A stretch of 64,000 bases of DNA from AC-32 sp963746155. Lineage in GTDB: Bacteria; Actinomycetota; Thermoleophilia; Gaiellales; Gaiellaceae. Made by a program: the position numbers and the translations under genes. Shown one piece after another: positions 1-8,050 of this stretch. The stretch covers positions 1 to 64,000 of the forward strand of contig CAVVAB010000009.1 in the NCBI GenBank assembly GCA_963746155.1, read 5' to 3'. The first letter of the stretch is position 1. Each line of letters opens with the position of its first letter. The notes beneath the pieces are model-generated. The model saw only the letters and a program-made list of their open reading frames with translations, made no database searches and was not told the origin of the DNA.

Positions 1-463
1 CGATCGCGGGCGAGAGCCGCTCCGCGATTTCGCGCAGCACGCGCTCGGGGTCCGCGCCACGGCGGTCGGTCTTGTTCACGAAGAGAAGCGTCGGAACGTG
101 CAGACGCTGCAGCGCCCGCATCAGGAGCGGCGTCTGCGCCTGCACGCCTTCCACCGCCGAGATCACGAGCACGGCGCCGTCCAGCACGCTCAGAGCCCGC
201 TCCACCTCGGCGACGAAGTCCGGGTGGCCCGGCGTGTCGATCAGGTTGACGGTGACGTCGTCGATCCGAAACGAGACGACCGCGGACTTGATCGTGATCC
301 CGCGCTGCTGCTCCAGCGCCAGCGAGTCGGTCTGCGTCGTGCCGTCGTCAACGCGGCCGGGCGTGGCGATGACGCCGGCGGCGTACAGCATCCGTTCGGT
401 GAGAGTTGTCTTACCGGCGTCTACATGCGCCAGGATCCCCAGGTTGAGCGTTCGTCGATGCAA
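1..463 (-). CDS. Tet(M)/OtrA-type ribosomal protection GTPase, N-terminal part
   Basis: The 3' part of the gene lies beyond the window start, so only about 154 residues are visible. They form the GTPase domain of a translation factor. The P-loop AHVDAGKTT, the switch region QQRGITI, DTPGH and NKTD are all present. The stretch SAVEGVQAQT followed by RALQRLHVPT matches tetracycline-resistance ribosomal protection proteins (TetM, OtrA) better than housekeeping EF-G, which has a different sequence after the DTPGH box. The proteins of this family bind the ribosome and release tetracycline, but Thermoleophilia homologues are untested and may be general ribosome-rescue GTPases. I chose the TTG at 463: it has GGAGGG about 8 bases upstream, and an in-frame TGA lies two codons before it. 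Confidence 0.8.
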   Translation of the reverse strand, partial: MHRRTLNLGILAHVDAGKTTLTERMLYAAGVIATPGRVDDGTTQTDSLALEQQRGITIKSAVVSFRIDDVTVNLIDTPGHPDFVAEVERALSVLDGAVLVISAVEGVQAQTPLLMRALQRLHVPTLLFVNKTDRRGADPERVLREIAERLSPAI

Positions 464-524
464 GGTTCATACCCTCCAAGTGGGTCGAAAAGCCCTTCTC
501 GATGGACATGAACGGAGTGCGCAT
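411..524 (-). CDS. Candidate leader peptide of the Tet(M)-like gene (37 codons)
   Basis: An ATG at 524 with CAGGAG a few bases upstream opens a 37-codon frame that begins MRTPFMSIEKGFSTHLEG. It runs 53 bases into the Tet(M)-like gene in a different frame and stops at 411. The frame contains the Shine-Dalgarno sequence of the main gene, so translating ribosomes would cover or expose it. Tet(M) genes are known to have short regulatory leader peptides, but this sequence does not resemble the one I know. It could equally be a chance open frame. Confidence 0.35.
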   Translation of the reverse strand: MRTPFMSIEKGFSTHLEGMNLASTNAQPGDPGACRRR

Positions 525-574
525 CTCTGCTCCTGGGTCGATCGGCGCTGTCAGCTGAAGTAAAGCAGGCCGGA

Positions 575-2062
575 CTAGCGCAGGTACTCGCGGACGCGGT
601 CGGCGACGGCTTCCATCAGCACCTCGTGCCCCGAGACCTCGAGCAGCAGCTCGTCCGCGGTCGGGCGCTGGCCCTCGGCCCACAGCTCGCGCAGGAGCGA
701 GCCGGCCTCGCGTGAGGTGAACCACTCGTTCCCGAACCGGCTGCGCAGGTGGTCGCGCAGCTGGGCCTCGAACGCCCACGAGCGCAGGTACGACTGGACG
801 TAGAAGCCCTCGTCGATGTCGGCCAGGTAGCTCGCCGGGCTCGGCTCGATCTTGAGCGCGTCGCCGAGGAGCTCGACGTAGCGCGCAGGCATCGACTCGA
901 TCGGCGCGCCTCCGTGGAACTCGAGCTCGTAGAGGAGCTTCGCCGAGTAGCGGCGCACGAAGAAGAGGAGCCACATCATCCCCTCGGCCGCGAACTCGTT
1001 CGGCCGCGGGACGTCGAGCCGGCGCGAGAGCCAGGCGGGCTCGTCGGTCAGGTGCTGGAGCAGCATCGCCCAGCCCTCGGTGACCGCCGAGTCCCCGAGC
1101 CGTTTGTCCTCGACCGCGAGGTCGCGCGAGGTGTTCGCGTAGTGCTCGGTGTGGCCGGCCTCGTGGAAGAGCGCGCGCCAGTCGTCGGCGCCGCCGATCG
1201 GCTGGATCACGAGCATCACCTTGTCGGGCACCTCGATCGGACAGCAGAAGGCACGCGGCGACTTCGACGGCCGCTGCTCGATGTCGAGGTGGACGTTCTC
1301 CTGGCTGTCGAGGTCGATCCCGAGGTCGGCGAGCGTCCCGCGCAGCGCCGGGAGCATCAGGTCGCCCGGGAAGCTCTCGTCCCACTGCGGCGAGCGGATC
1401 ATGCGCTGGATGTCCCATCGCTTCGCCTCGTCGAGGCCGATCCCGAGCAGGTCGCGGAGCGCGCGGTCGACGGTCTGCTCGTACAGCGACTCCGTCGACT
1501 CGAGGAACGCGCGGCACTGCGCGGCAAGGTCGTCCAGCTTGAGGCCGAACCGCTCGTAGAGCTCGAGGTACGTCGACGCGCCGAGTGGCGGCAGCGCCGC
1601 GCGCGTCTCCTCCACGGCCTCGAGGTAGAGCGGGTTCAGGTGCTCCTCGGTCGTCTCCCACATCACGCGGTCGATCCGCTCGCGCTTCGCCCGGTCGGGC
1701 TCGTTCGCGATCGTCGGGCGCAGCATCCGGAACGGGACGGTCTCGCCGTCGATCGTGACCTCCAGCTCGGCCTCGAGCGCGGCGAGCTTCTCGGCGTGGG
1801 CGCGCGTCAGCTTCCCGAGGTAGCCCTCGCAGGCGAAGCGCCAGAGCTCGCGGATGCCGCGGTCGCCGTTGACCGCCGCGCCGAGCGACTGCGCCTGCTC
1901 GAGCTCGGTCAGATCCGCGTGCCGCTCGTAGATCGGCTCGAGCTCGAGCCGCTCCTTCAGGCCGCCGTAGTGGAGGTAGTACTCCTCGTCGAGCTCGGCG
2001 ATGAACCTGTCGGTGCCGGCCCGGAATGCGTCGAGCTCCTGCGGTGTCGGCGGGCTCGGCAC
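575..2062 (-). CDS. M3-like (oligoendopeptidase/carboxypeptidase-type) zinc metallopeptidase
   Basis: The 495-residue protein has the gluzincin motif HEAGH near residue 300, followed by a downstream Glu in a helical region (VTEGWAMLLQHL) that can supply the third zinc ligand. The all-helical background and the C-terminal segment around EGFYVQSYLRSWAFEAQL are typical of M3-family oligopeptidases. No signal peptide is visible, so it is probably a cytosolic peptide-degrading enzyme. The GTG at 2062 starts directly before PSPPTPQELDAF. An upstream extension of the open frame is only the antisense of the neighbouring YjbQ gene and is not used. It is divergent from that gene with 18 bases between starts. 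Confidence 0.8.
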   Translation of the reverse strand: MPSPPTPQELDAFRAGTDRFIAELDEEYYLHYGGLKERLELEPIYERHADLTELEQAQSLGAAVNGDRGIRELWRFACEGYLGKLTRAHAEKLAALEAELEVTIDGETVPFRMLRPTIANEPDRAKRERIDRVMWETTEEHLNPLYLEAVEETRAALPPLGASTYLELYERFGLKLDDLAAQCRAFLESTESLYEQTVDRALRDLLGIGLDEAKRWDIQRMIRSPQWDESFPGDLMLPALRGTLADLGIDLDSQENVHLDIEQRPSKSPRAFCCPIEVPDKVMLVIQPIGGADDWRALFHEAGHTEHYANTSRDLAVEDKRLGDSAVTEGWAMLLQHLTDEPAWLSRRLDVPRPNEFAAEGMMWLLFFVRRYSAKLLYELEFHGGAPIESMPARYVELLGDALKIEPSPASYLADIDEGFYVQSYLRSWAFEAQLRDHLRSRFGNEWFTSREAGSLLRELWAEGQRPTADELLLEVSGHEVLMEAVADRVREYLR

Positions 2063-2080
2063 AGCCCGTAGGATACCGCC

Positions 2081-2479
2081 GTGCGGGAGATCACTCTTCG
2101 GACGGAGCGGCGCACGCAGCTGCTGGACATCACCTCCGAGGTGGCCGAGTCGCTGAACGGCGTCGACGGCGCGGCGGCCGCGCTCGTCTACGTTCCGCAC
2201 ACGACGGCGGGCGTGACGATCAACGAGGACGTCGACCCGGCGCTCGCCCGCGACATGGAGGCCGCGATGGAGAAGGTCGTCGAGGACGGCTGGGACTGGG
2301 TCCACGACGACGCCGACGGGCCGAACGCGCCTTCGCACATGCGCGCGTCGCTGATGAGCCCCGAGGTGCTCGTTCCGCTGAACGAGGGCCAGCTCGCGCT
2401 CGGGCGCTACCAGGGGATCTTCTTCTGCGAGTTCGACGGGCCGCGCGAGCGCAAGGTCTACGTGACCGCTCTGCAATGA
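2081..2479 (+). CDS. YjbQ family protein (UPF0047)
   Basis: The 132-residue protein is the usual single-domain length of YjbQ/UPF0047. Characteristic segments are PHTTAGVTINEDVDP in the first half and HMRASLMSPEVLVPL plus LGRYQGIFFCEFDGPR in the second. Members have been reported with weak thiamine-phosphate synthase activity, but the main cellular role is unsettled. The start is a GTG. With only 18 bases to the divergent peptidase gene, the two promoters must overlap the opposite coding regions. Confidence 0.85.
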   Translation: MREITLRTERRTQLLDITSEVAESLNGVDGAAAALVYVPHTTAGVTINEDVDPALARDMEAAMEKVVEDGWDWVHDDADGPNAPSHMRASLMSPEVLVPLNEGQLALGRYQGIFFCEFDGPRERKVYVTALQ

Positions 2480-2536
2480 ACTGACGCACAACCTCGCGTT
2501 CACCTGAACTCAACACAAGCGGCTTAGGTTTCGAGC

Positions 2537-3946
2537 GTGCTCCGACGGCTGCCGGCGTTACTCGCGCTCTCCGTTGCGGTGGTGTCGGGAGCGTTGTTCT
2601 TCGGTCGAGCAGAGCAGCCGCACGCGCACTCGGTGTCGCTCGCGGGCATCCACAAGATCCGCCACATCGTCGTGGTGATGCAGGAGAACCGCTCGTTCGA
2701 CTCCTACTTCGGCACGTACCCGGGCGCGGACGGGATCCCGCGGCGCGACGGCAGGTTCACGGTCTGCTCTCCTGACCCGCGGACGAGCGTCTGCGTCCAC
2801 CCGTACCACGACTCGCTCGACCGGAACACGGCCGGCCCGCACGAGCACCTGGACGCGATGCGCGACATCGACGGCGGGAGGATGGACGGGTTCATCCGCG
2901 AGGCCCGGCGCGGGCTCGTGGCCGGCTGCGAGAAGAACCCGGACGCGCCGCTCTGCTCGCTCGGGGCCGACAAGCCCGACGTCATGGGCTACCACGACTG
3001 GCACGAGATCCCGAACTACTGGGACTACGCGCGGAACTTCGTGCTGATGGACCACATGTTCGAGCCGGCGACCTCCTGGAGCCTGCCGGCCCATCTGTTC
3101 ATGGTCTCCGAGTGGTCGGCCCGCTGCCACAAGCAGGCCGACCCGATGAGCTGCGTGAACGCGCTCGAGAACCCAATCGCTCCGCCGGGCGAGCCGCAGA
3201 ACCCGACCAACCAGAAGCCCGACTACGCGTGGACCGACCTGACCTACCTGTTGCACAAGAACCACGTCTCCTGGCGCTACTACGTGTTCAAGGGCGCCCA
3301 GCCCGACTGCGACGACGACGGGATGGTCTGCAAGAAGGTCTGGCAGAGCGCGGACACGCCTGGGATCTGGAACCCGCTGCCCTGGTTCGACACCGTCAGG
3401 AAAGACCACCAGCTCAAGAACATCCAGCCCATGCGCGACTTCTTCCACGCGGCGAAGCGCGGGAAGCTCGCGTCGATCACATGGCTCGTCCCGAACAACC
3501 GCGTCAGCGAGCATCCGCCCGCGCTGATCACACGGGGGCAGACCTACGTCACGAGCGTGATCAACGCCGTCATGCGCAGTCCCGATTGGCCTTCGACTGC
3601 GATCTTCCTCGCCTGGGACGACTGGGGCGGGTTCTACGACCACGTGACCCCGCCGAGGGTCGACCAGAACGGCTACGGGCTCCGCGTGCCGGCGCTTGTG
3701 ATCTCACCGTATGCGCGGCAGGGGTTCATCGACCACCAGACCGCCAGCCTGGACGGCATCGACAAGTTCATCGAGGACGACTTCCTCGGCAGCGCCCGTC
3801 TGGATCCGACGACGGACGGGCGCCCCGACCCCCGACCCGACGTGCGGGAGGACTTCCCGCAGGCCGGCGACCTGGCTCTCGACTTCGACTTCAAGCAGAA
3901 GCCGCGGCCGCCGCTGATCCTGCCGCTGCACCCGCCGTTCTCCTAG
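2537..3946 (+). CDS. Secreted phosphoesterase (phospholipase C/acid phosphatase family)
   Basis: The 469-residue protein begins with a signal peptide (LLALSVAVVSGALFF) and continues with the metal-site motif IVVVMQENRSFDSYFGTY, the hallmark of bacterial phospholipase C and AcpA-type phosphoesterases (PF04185). Further conserved parts are PATSWSLPAHLFMVSEWS and, near the C-terminus, IFLAWDDWGGFYDHVTPP with the late metal ligands. It should act outside the cell on phosphodiesters or phosphomonoesters, possibly for phosphate scavenging. The start is a GTG at 2537 after a 57-base gap. A second, shorter member of the same broad fold lies at 41.7 kb. Confidence 0.85.
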   Translation: MLRRLPALLALSVAVVSGALFFGRAEQPHAHSVSLAGIHKIRHIVVVMQENRSFDSYFGTYPGADGIPRRDGRFTVCSPDPRTSVCVHPYHDSLDRNTAGPHEHLDAMRDIDGGRMDGFIREARRGLVAGCEKNPDAPLCSLGADKPDVMGYHDWHEIPNYWDYARNFVLMDHMFEPATSWSLPAHLFMVSEWSARCHKQADPMSCVNALENPIAPPGEPQNPTNQKPDYAWTDLTYLLHKNHVSWRYYVFKGAQPDCDDDGMVCKKVWQSADTPGIWNPLPWFDTVRKDHQLKNIQPMRDFFHAAKRGKLASITWLVPNNRVSEHPPALITRGQTYVTSVINAVMRSPDWPSTAIFLAWDDWGGFYDHVTPPRVDQNGYGLRVPALVISPYARQGFIDHQTASLDGIDKFIEDDFLGSARLDPTTDGRPDPRPDVREDFPQAGDLALDFDFKQKPRPPLILPLHPPFS

Positions 3947-3955
3947 GCTGGCGGC

Positions 3956-5335
3956 ATGGCCGCACCTGTTCGCGTAGACGACGAGCTCGAGCTCGCGATC
4001 GATTCGCTCGCCTACGGCGGGAACGGCGTCGCGCGGCTGAACGGGTTCGTCGTCTTCGTGCGGAGCGGGCTGCCGGGCGATCGCGTGCGCGCGCGCGTGA
4101 CGAAGGTGAAGCGGAACCACGCCGAGGCGACGGCGTTCGAGGTGCTCGAGCCGGGCGCACAGCGCGTCGAGGCGCCGTGCGCGCACTACCCGGCGTGCGG
4201 CGGCTGCCGGTTCCAGGACCTCGCCTACGACGCCCAGATCGCGGCCAAGCAGGAGCAGGTCGCGGACGCTCTCCGGCGGATCGGCGGGATCGCGGAGCCG
4301 CCGTTGGAGCCGATCGTTCCCGCGGTTGAGGTCTTCCACTACCGGAACAAGCTCGAGTACTCGTTCACGGCGACGCCGGCGGGGCCGGCGCTCGGCTTCC
4401 ACCGCGCTGGCCGCTGGGACGAGGTGCTCGACATCGGGCGCTGCTGGCTGACGACCGACCTCGGCAACGCCGTCCGCGACGCCGTGCGGGACTGGGCGCG
4501 CGCCGAGAAGCTCGAGGCGTACGACCAGGCCGAGCACACCGGCTACCTGCGCCATCTGGCCATGCGTGAAGGCCGGAACACGGGGCAACTGCTCGTGCAG
4601 CTCGTGACCGCGCCCGGCGAGCGTTTCGACCGGGAGGAGCTCGTCGAGGTGCTGCGGCGTTTCCCCGAGGTCCGCTCGATCCACTGGTCGGTGAACGACT
4701 CGCCCGCGGAGGTGACGAACCTGCCGACGACGCTGCTCTGGGGCGAGGACGCGATCGAGGAGGAGCTCTGCGGCCTGCGCTTCCGCGTCCGCCCGAACGC
4801 GTTCCTGCAGACGAACACGGCGATGGCCGAGCGGCTCTACGAGCTGGCCGGCGAGTACGCGGGCCTGACCGGCAACGAGACGGTCTACGACCTCTTCTGC
4901 GGAATCGGGGCGATCGGGCTGACGATGGCCTCGCGCTCGCTGACCGTGTGGGGAGTCGAGATCTCGGAGGAGTCGGTCGCCTGCGCTCTCGAGAACGCCG
5001 ACCTGAACGGGATCGCGAACGCGGCCTTCTTCGCCGGCGAGGTCGGCGCCTCGCTCGAGGAGCTGCAGGAGCGCGCCGGGGCCCCCGACGTCGTCGTCGT
5101 CGACCCGCCGCGGGCCGGGCTCTCGGGCAAGTCGCTCAGGCGCGTCGGCCGGCTGGGCGCGCCGCGGATCGTCTACGTCTCGTGCAACCCGACGACGCTC
5201 GCGGGGAACGTGAAGGAGCTCGGGCGGGAGTGGGGCTACACGCTCGAGCGTGTGCGGCCGGTGGACATGTTCCCGCACACGCCGCACGTCGAGGCGGTCG
5301 CGCTGCTGGCCCGAACGGCCACGGCCGGGGTCTGA
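3956..5335 (+). CDS. rlmD: 23S rRNA (uracil-C5)-methyltransferase RlmD/RumA type
   Basis: The 459-residue SAM-dependent methyltransferase has an N-terminal TRAM RNA-binding domain (about residues 8-60) and an iron-sulfur cluster motif C-x5-C-x2-C (CAHYPACGGC). The Rossmann domain contains VYDLFCGIGAIGL for SAM, and the catalytic nucleophile sits in YVSCNPTTLAGN. Family knowledge assigns C5 methylation of a uracil in 23S rRNA, but TrmA/RlmC/RlmD specificity cannot be settled from sequence. The start ATG lies ten bases after the phosphoesterase stop. The last codons and the TGA stop are built into a copy of the dispersed palindrome described at 5325. Confidence 0.85.
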   Translation: MAAPVRVDDELELAIDSLAYGGNGVARLNGFVVFVRSGLPGDRVRARVTKVKRNHAEATAFEVLEPGAQRVEAPCAHYPACGGCRFQDLAYDAQIAAKQEQVADALRRIGGIAEPPLEPIVPAVEVFHYRNKLEYSFTATPAGPALGFHRAGRWDEVLDIGRCWLTTDLGNAVRDAVRDWARAEKLEAYDQAEHTGYLRHLAMREGRNTGQLLVQLVTAPGERFDREELVEVLRRFPEVRSIHWSVNDSPAEVTNLPTTLLWGEDAIEEELCGLRFRVRPNAFLQTNTAMAERLYELAGEYAGLTGNETVYDLFCGIGAIGLTMASRSLTVWGVEISEESVACALENADLNGIANAAFFAGEVGASLEELQERAGAPDVVVVDPPRAGLSGKSLRRVGRLGAPRIVYVSCNPTTLAGNVKELGREWGYTLERVRPVDMFPHTPHVEAVALLARTATAGV

Positions 5336-5348
5336 CCCCGGACGTGGC
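5325..5348 (-). repeat. Dispersed palindromic repeat, copy 1
   Basis: The core CCGGGGTCTGACCCCGG is an 8+1+8 perfect inverted repeat, followed on this strand by ACGTGGC. The reverse complement therefore reads GCCACGTC plus the core, the same layout as the two copies at 18732 and 18834. The TGA stop of the RlmD gene is inside the core, and the MarR stop follows at 5349. It could act as a bidirectional terminator-like hairpin or as a REP-type element. Confidence 0.7.
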
Positions 5349-5792
5349 TCATTTGCGGCCGAGCTCGGCCTCGAGGGCCTCGCGGAGAGCGCCGAGGTCG
5401 TCCCGGAGCTGCACGAGCCGCTCGTCGTCGAGCCGCGCCTCGACCGCCAGCGCGTACGCGCGGAAACGCGGCCGGGCCTGACCGAGCAGGCGCTTGCCGT
5501 CGGCGGTCAGCCGGATCAGGTACGAGCGCCGGTCGTCGGGATTCGGGATCCGCTCGACGTGACCGCGCTTCTCGAGCCGGCCTACCCGGAAGAGCACCGT
5601 CGTCAGCGGCATCTCCAGCCGGCCGGCAAGCTCGGTCGGCGTCCACGGCCCTTCGGCCCCGACGATCACGTAGAACGGGTAGTCCTCCGGCGGGAGGTCG
5701 AGCCCGTCGAGCGCGGCCGTGATCAGGCGCTCGCGGACCTGGTTCGTCCGGAAGAGGTGGAGCAGGATCGTCTCTGAGCCGTCGTCGGCGAT
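5349..5792 (-). CDS. MarR family transcriptional regulator
   Basis: The winged-helix core is clear: TPTELAGRLEMPLTTVLFRVGRLEKRGHVERI (recognition helix) followed by the wing DDRRSYLIRLTADGKRLL. A coiled C-terminal dimer helix follows. The first ordinary start codon is a GTG at 5669, but the frame upstream of it encodes a convincing alpha-1/alpha-2 region (LLHLFRTNQVRERLITAALDGLDLPP) back to a TAA at 5793-5795. The start is therefore a non-standard codon near 5792, or the sequence has an error here. It is divergent from a secreted beta-propeller gene, with twin direct repeats between them, which suggests autoregulation. Confidence 0.75.
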   Translation of the reverse strand: MADDGSETILLHLFRTNQVRERLITAALDGLDLPPEDYPFYVIVGAEGPWTPTELAGRLEMPLTTVLFRVGRLEKRGHVERIPNPDDRRSYLIRLTADGKRLLGQARPRFRAYALAVEARLDDERLVQLRDDLGALREALEAELGRK

Positions 5793-5797
5793 TTAGC

Positions 5798-5833
5798 GCA
5801 ACCTTGTGGTAATGTGCTGCAACATTGTGGTAA
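5798..5833 (+). promoter_or_regulatory. Twin direct repeats, probable MarR operator
   Basis: Two copies of GCAAC(C/A)TTGTGGTAA lie at 5798-5812 and 5819-5833, identical at 14 of 15 positions and 21 bases apart, which is two helical turns. They fill the space between the MarR gene and the beta-propeller gene. The site would cover both divergent promoters. The assignment to this MarR protein is inferred from position. Confidence 0.55.
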
Positions 5834-5838
5834 GTCTA

Positions 5839-6738
5839 GTGCGGGCTCTGGCGGTTGTGGCGACGCTCGCCGCAGTGTGCGGCAGCGTCTCGGCCTCCGC
5901 TGCGGACCCGCCGACCAAGTTGCACGTCGGGGTGAACGCGTCGTTCGTGCGTGCCGGAGGCGGCGCGCTCTGGGTCAGCGATCCGGTCATGGGCCAGCTC
6001 GTGCGCGTGGATCCCGCAGCCGGCGTCGTCAAGGCCAGGCGCGCGGTCGGCGGCTACCCGTTCGGGATCGCCTACGGCGGGGGCAGCGTCTGGGTCGGGT
6101 CGCGCTTCGCCGGCCGCGTAACGCGCTTCAACGCGAAGACGACCAAGCGCCAGGCGCGGATCCGCGTCGGCAGCGCGCCCTACGCGCTCGCGTTCGGCAA
6201 GAAGGCGGTTTGGGTGACGAACGAAGGCTCCGGCACGGTCAGCCGGATCGCGCCCAAGCGGAACAAGGTGGTCAAGACGATTCGCGTCGGCGGTCAGCCG
6301 AACGGGATCGCGTTCGCGTTCGGAAAGGTCTGGGTGGCCGACTACGGCCGCGGCAGGCTGATCCGGATCGACCCGGGCCGCAACAAGGTCACCGGCCGGA
6401 TCGACATCCCGAAGGCCGACTGGATCACGCCCTCCGCCGACTCGCTCTGGATCTCGAGCGAGACCGGTTCGATCTACAGAGTCGACCCGGCGAGCCTCGC
6501 CGTGAAAGCGGTCGTCTCCGTCGGCGCGAATCCCCTCGCGAGCGCCTGGTTCAACGGCGAGCTCTGGGTGCCGAACATCGACGCGAGCACGGTCTCCGTG
6601 GTGAGCCCGGCGACCAACACCGCGCGCGTGACCTTCCCCGTCGGGCAGAGCCCGATCGCGATCGCCGCCGCGGCCGGCGCGGTCTGGGTCTCGTCCCAGA
6701 TGGAGGGCGATCTCTGGCGGTACGGGAGCGCGCCCTAG
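5839..6738 (+). CDS. Secreted YncE/Vgb-like beta-propeller protein
   Basis: The 299-residue protein starts with a signal peptide (VRALAVVATLAAVCGSVSASA) and then repeats a blade unit of about 40 residues. Recurring pieces are GGALWVSDP, GGSVWVGSR, KKAVWVTNEGSGTVSRI, FGKVWVADYGRGRLIRID and GAVWVSSQ, giving about seven blades. Such propellers usually bind ligands or partners outside the membrane, and no catalytic motif is visible. I chose the GTG at 5839 rather than the GTG at 5806, because the latter would place the operator repeats inside the coding region. Its stop and that of the convergent gene share one CTAG. Confidence 0.75.
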   Translation: MRALAVVATLAAVCGSVSASAADPPTKLHVGVNASFVRAGGGALWVSDPVMGQLVRVDPAAGVVKARRAVGGYPFGIAYGGGSVWVGSRFAGRVTRFNAKTTKRQARIRVGSAPYALAFGKKAVWVTNEGSGTVSRIAPKRNKVVKTIRVGGQPNGIAFAFGKVWVADYGRGRLIRIDPGRNKVTGRIDIPKADWITPSADSLWISSETGSIYRVDPASLAVKAVVSVGANPLASAWFNGELWVPNIDASTVSVVSPATNTARVTFPVGQSPIAIAAAAGAVWVSSQMEGDLWRYGSAP

Positions 6739-7466
6739 ACGGTCTGCCGCTTCCTCCGCAGCGCCTGCCAGAGCAGGTCGGCGTTCGGAAGCAGGAAGCC
6801 GAGCGACAGTAGCGGTAGCGCGGGCAGCCCTCCCGACGTCTGGGTCGTAAGTGCCATCGTCGCGCCGATCGACGCGGTCAGTCCGACCCACGTCCAGAAC
6901 ACGCGAAGTCGAAAGCGCGCGGCGGCGCCTAGGAAGAGCGAGAAGAAGAGCAGGTCCGGCAGCCCCAGGTTCGCGGTCGAGCTCGTTCCGGGAACCGGAA
7001 ACGCGAACGAGAGCACATCGAACACGTTCGGCTGATGGGTGACGATGTGATGCGTGGGCCCGCGCCAGACCGAGTAGGCGTCCACCCATGGCACGAGCAC
7101 CGCAACGAGCACGACCCAGCTGACGTCCTCGAAGAAGCGAAGAAACAGCCAGGCGATCGCCGACATCGCCGCAAGCTTGGCGAAGCTCGCCGGTCCCACG
7201 GCCCCGGCGGCCTGCAACACGACCGCGACCGCGCCGAAGACGATCGCAATCAGGATCAACTGTTGAGGCGGCGATTGCCAGAGCGGCAGCGCGAGGTAGA
7301 CGAGCCCGAACACCGCAGGGATCAGGACGAACGCGAGGAAGGCGACGTCCCACCACAGCGATGCGTCCCAGAGCGACTCGTGAACCGCGTAGTAGACCCC
7401 GAGGCCCGCGGCCAGAGCGATGAAGGCCGCGACCCGCGGGGTCAGTAGGGCGGAAGCTCGGCCCAC
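6735..7466 (-). CDS. Multi-pass membrane protein of unknown function
   Basis: The 243-residue protein has about six to seven hydrophobic segments, for example FIALAAGLGVYYAV, VAFLAFVLIPAVFGLVYLAL and LILIAIVFGAVAVVLQAAGA, with a polar stretch in the middle (YSVWRGPTHHIVTHQP). No known family is recognised. The GTG at 7466 overlaps the end of the upstream gene by 25 bases, so the two are probably co-transcribed. The stop shares CTAG with the convergent beta-propeller gene. Confidence 0.6.
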   Translation of the reverse strand: MGRASALLTPRVAAFIALAAGLGVYYAVHESLWDASLWWDVAFLAFVLIPAVFGLVYLALPLWQSPPQQLILIAIVFGAVAVVLQAAGAVGPASFAKLAAMSAIAWLFLRFFEDVSWVVLVAVLVPWVDAYSVWRGPTHHIVTHQPNVFDVLSFAFPVPGTSSTANLGLPDLLFFSLFLGAAARFRLRVFWTWVGLTASIGATMALTTQTSGGLPALPLLSLGFLLPNADLLWQALRRKRQTV

Positions 7467-8026
7467 CAGGGACCCACGGCCTTGAACGCGTTCCAGAAGC
7501 GGGTCTTCGTCTTCTGCTCGTCGAGCGACGCGTCGATGTCGGGGACGTGGAGCGCCTGGATCGTGGGCGTCAGCGGCTGCAGCTCGCCGACCTTCGCCTC
7601 TACCGGCTCCGACAGCGGGAACTCCAGCGCGTTCAGAAACTCGAGCGCGTCTTCGCCCATCACGACAACGAGCTTCGGCTGGACGATGTGTACCTCCCGA
7701 GTCAGCCAGGGCCGCGCCTCGTCCGGGTCGCCGTCGGCAAACTTGAGGCAGTTCGTCCCGTAGATCGCCATCGGATCGACGCGCAGCCGCTGCAGCGACT
7801 TCAGGATCGCCTGGCCGGAGCGCCCGTAGAAGGCCACGCCCTCCTGCACCTCGGACGGCTGAGGCGCGTACTTCAGCAGCATCACGTCCGCGAGCGGATG
7901 GCCTGACCCCATAACCGGCACGCGTCCCTCGCCGGCCGCGTGCGAGATCTCCTCGCCGAGCTCGTTGATCTCGGCGATGGCCTTTTGCAGGTACTTGTCG
8001 AAGATCTCGTCGGTTGCTGAGGACAT
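7442..8026 (-). CDS. Uracil-DNA glycosylase superfamily protein
   Basis: The 194-residue protein has the alpha/beta layout of family 4/5 uracil-DNA glycosylases: a strand ending in YAPQPSEVQEGVAFYGRSGQ, then IYGTNCLKF, then QPKLVVVMGEDALEFL. Canonical features are weak: the usual GEAPG box is replaced, the expected C-terminal HPS is LHVPDID, and the iron-sulfur cysteines are absent. It may be a divergent glycosylase or a non-catalytic relative. The ATG at 8026 is preferred, with a GTG three codons upstream as an alternative. Confidence 0.55.
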   Translation of the reverse strand: MSSATDEIFDKYLQKAIAEINELGEEISHAAGEGRVPVMGSGHPLADVMLLKYAPQPSEVQEGVAFYGRSGQAILKSLQRLRVDPMAIYGTNCLKFADGDPDEARPWLTREVHIVQPKLVVVMGEDALEFLNALEFPLSEPVEAKVGELQPLTPTIQALHVPDIDASLDEQKTKTRFWNAFKAVGPWWAELPPY

Positions 8027-8050
8027 CGGCGCCACGAGTCTCGTTCTCGC

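Noticed and set aside
1..463. Housekeeping elongation factor G
   Set aside because: The sequence after the DTPGH box (SAVEGVQAQT) and the NKTD context match ribosomal protection proteins rather than EF-G.
749..2071. Long open frame on the + strand opposite the M3-like peptidase
   Set aside because: It is low-complexity Arg/Leu/Glu-rich sequence typical of the antisense of GC-rich genes, while the minus strand has a clear zinc peptidase.
3704..5287. Long minus-strand frame opposite the RlmD-type gene
   Set aside because: Arg/Val/Glu-biased composition without motifs; the + strand carries TRAM, iron-sulfur and SAM motifs.
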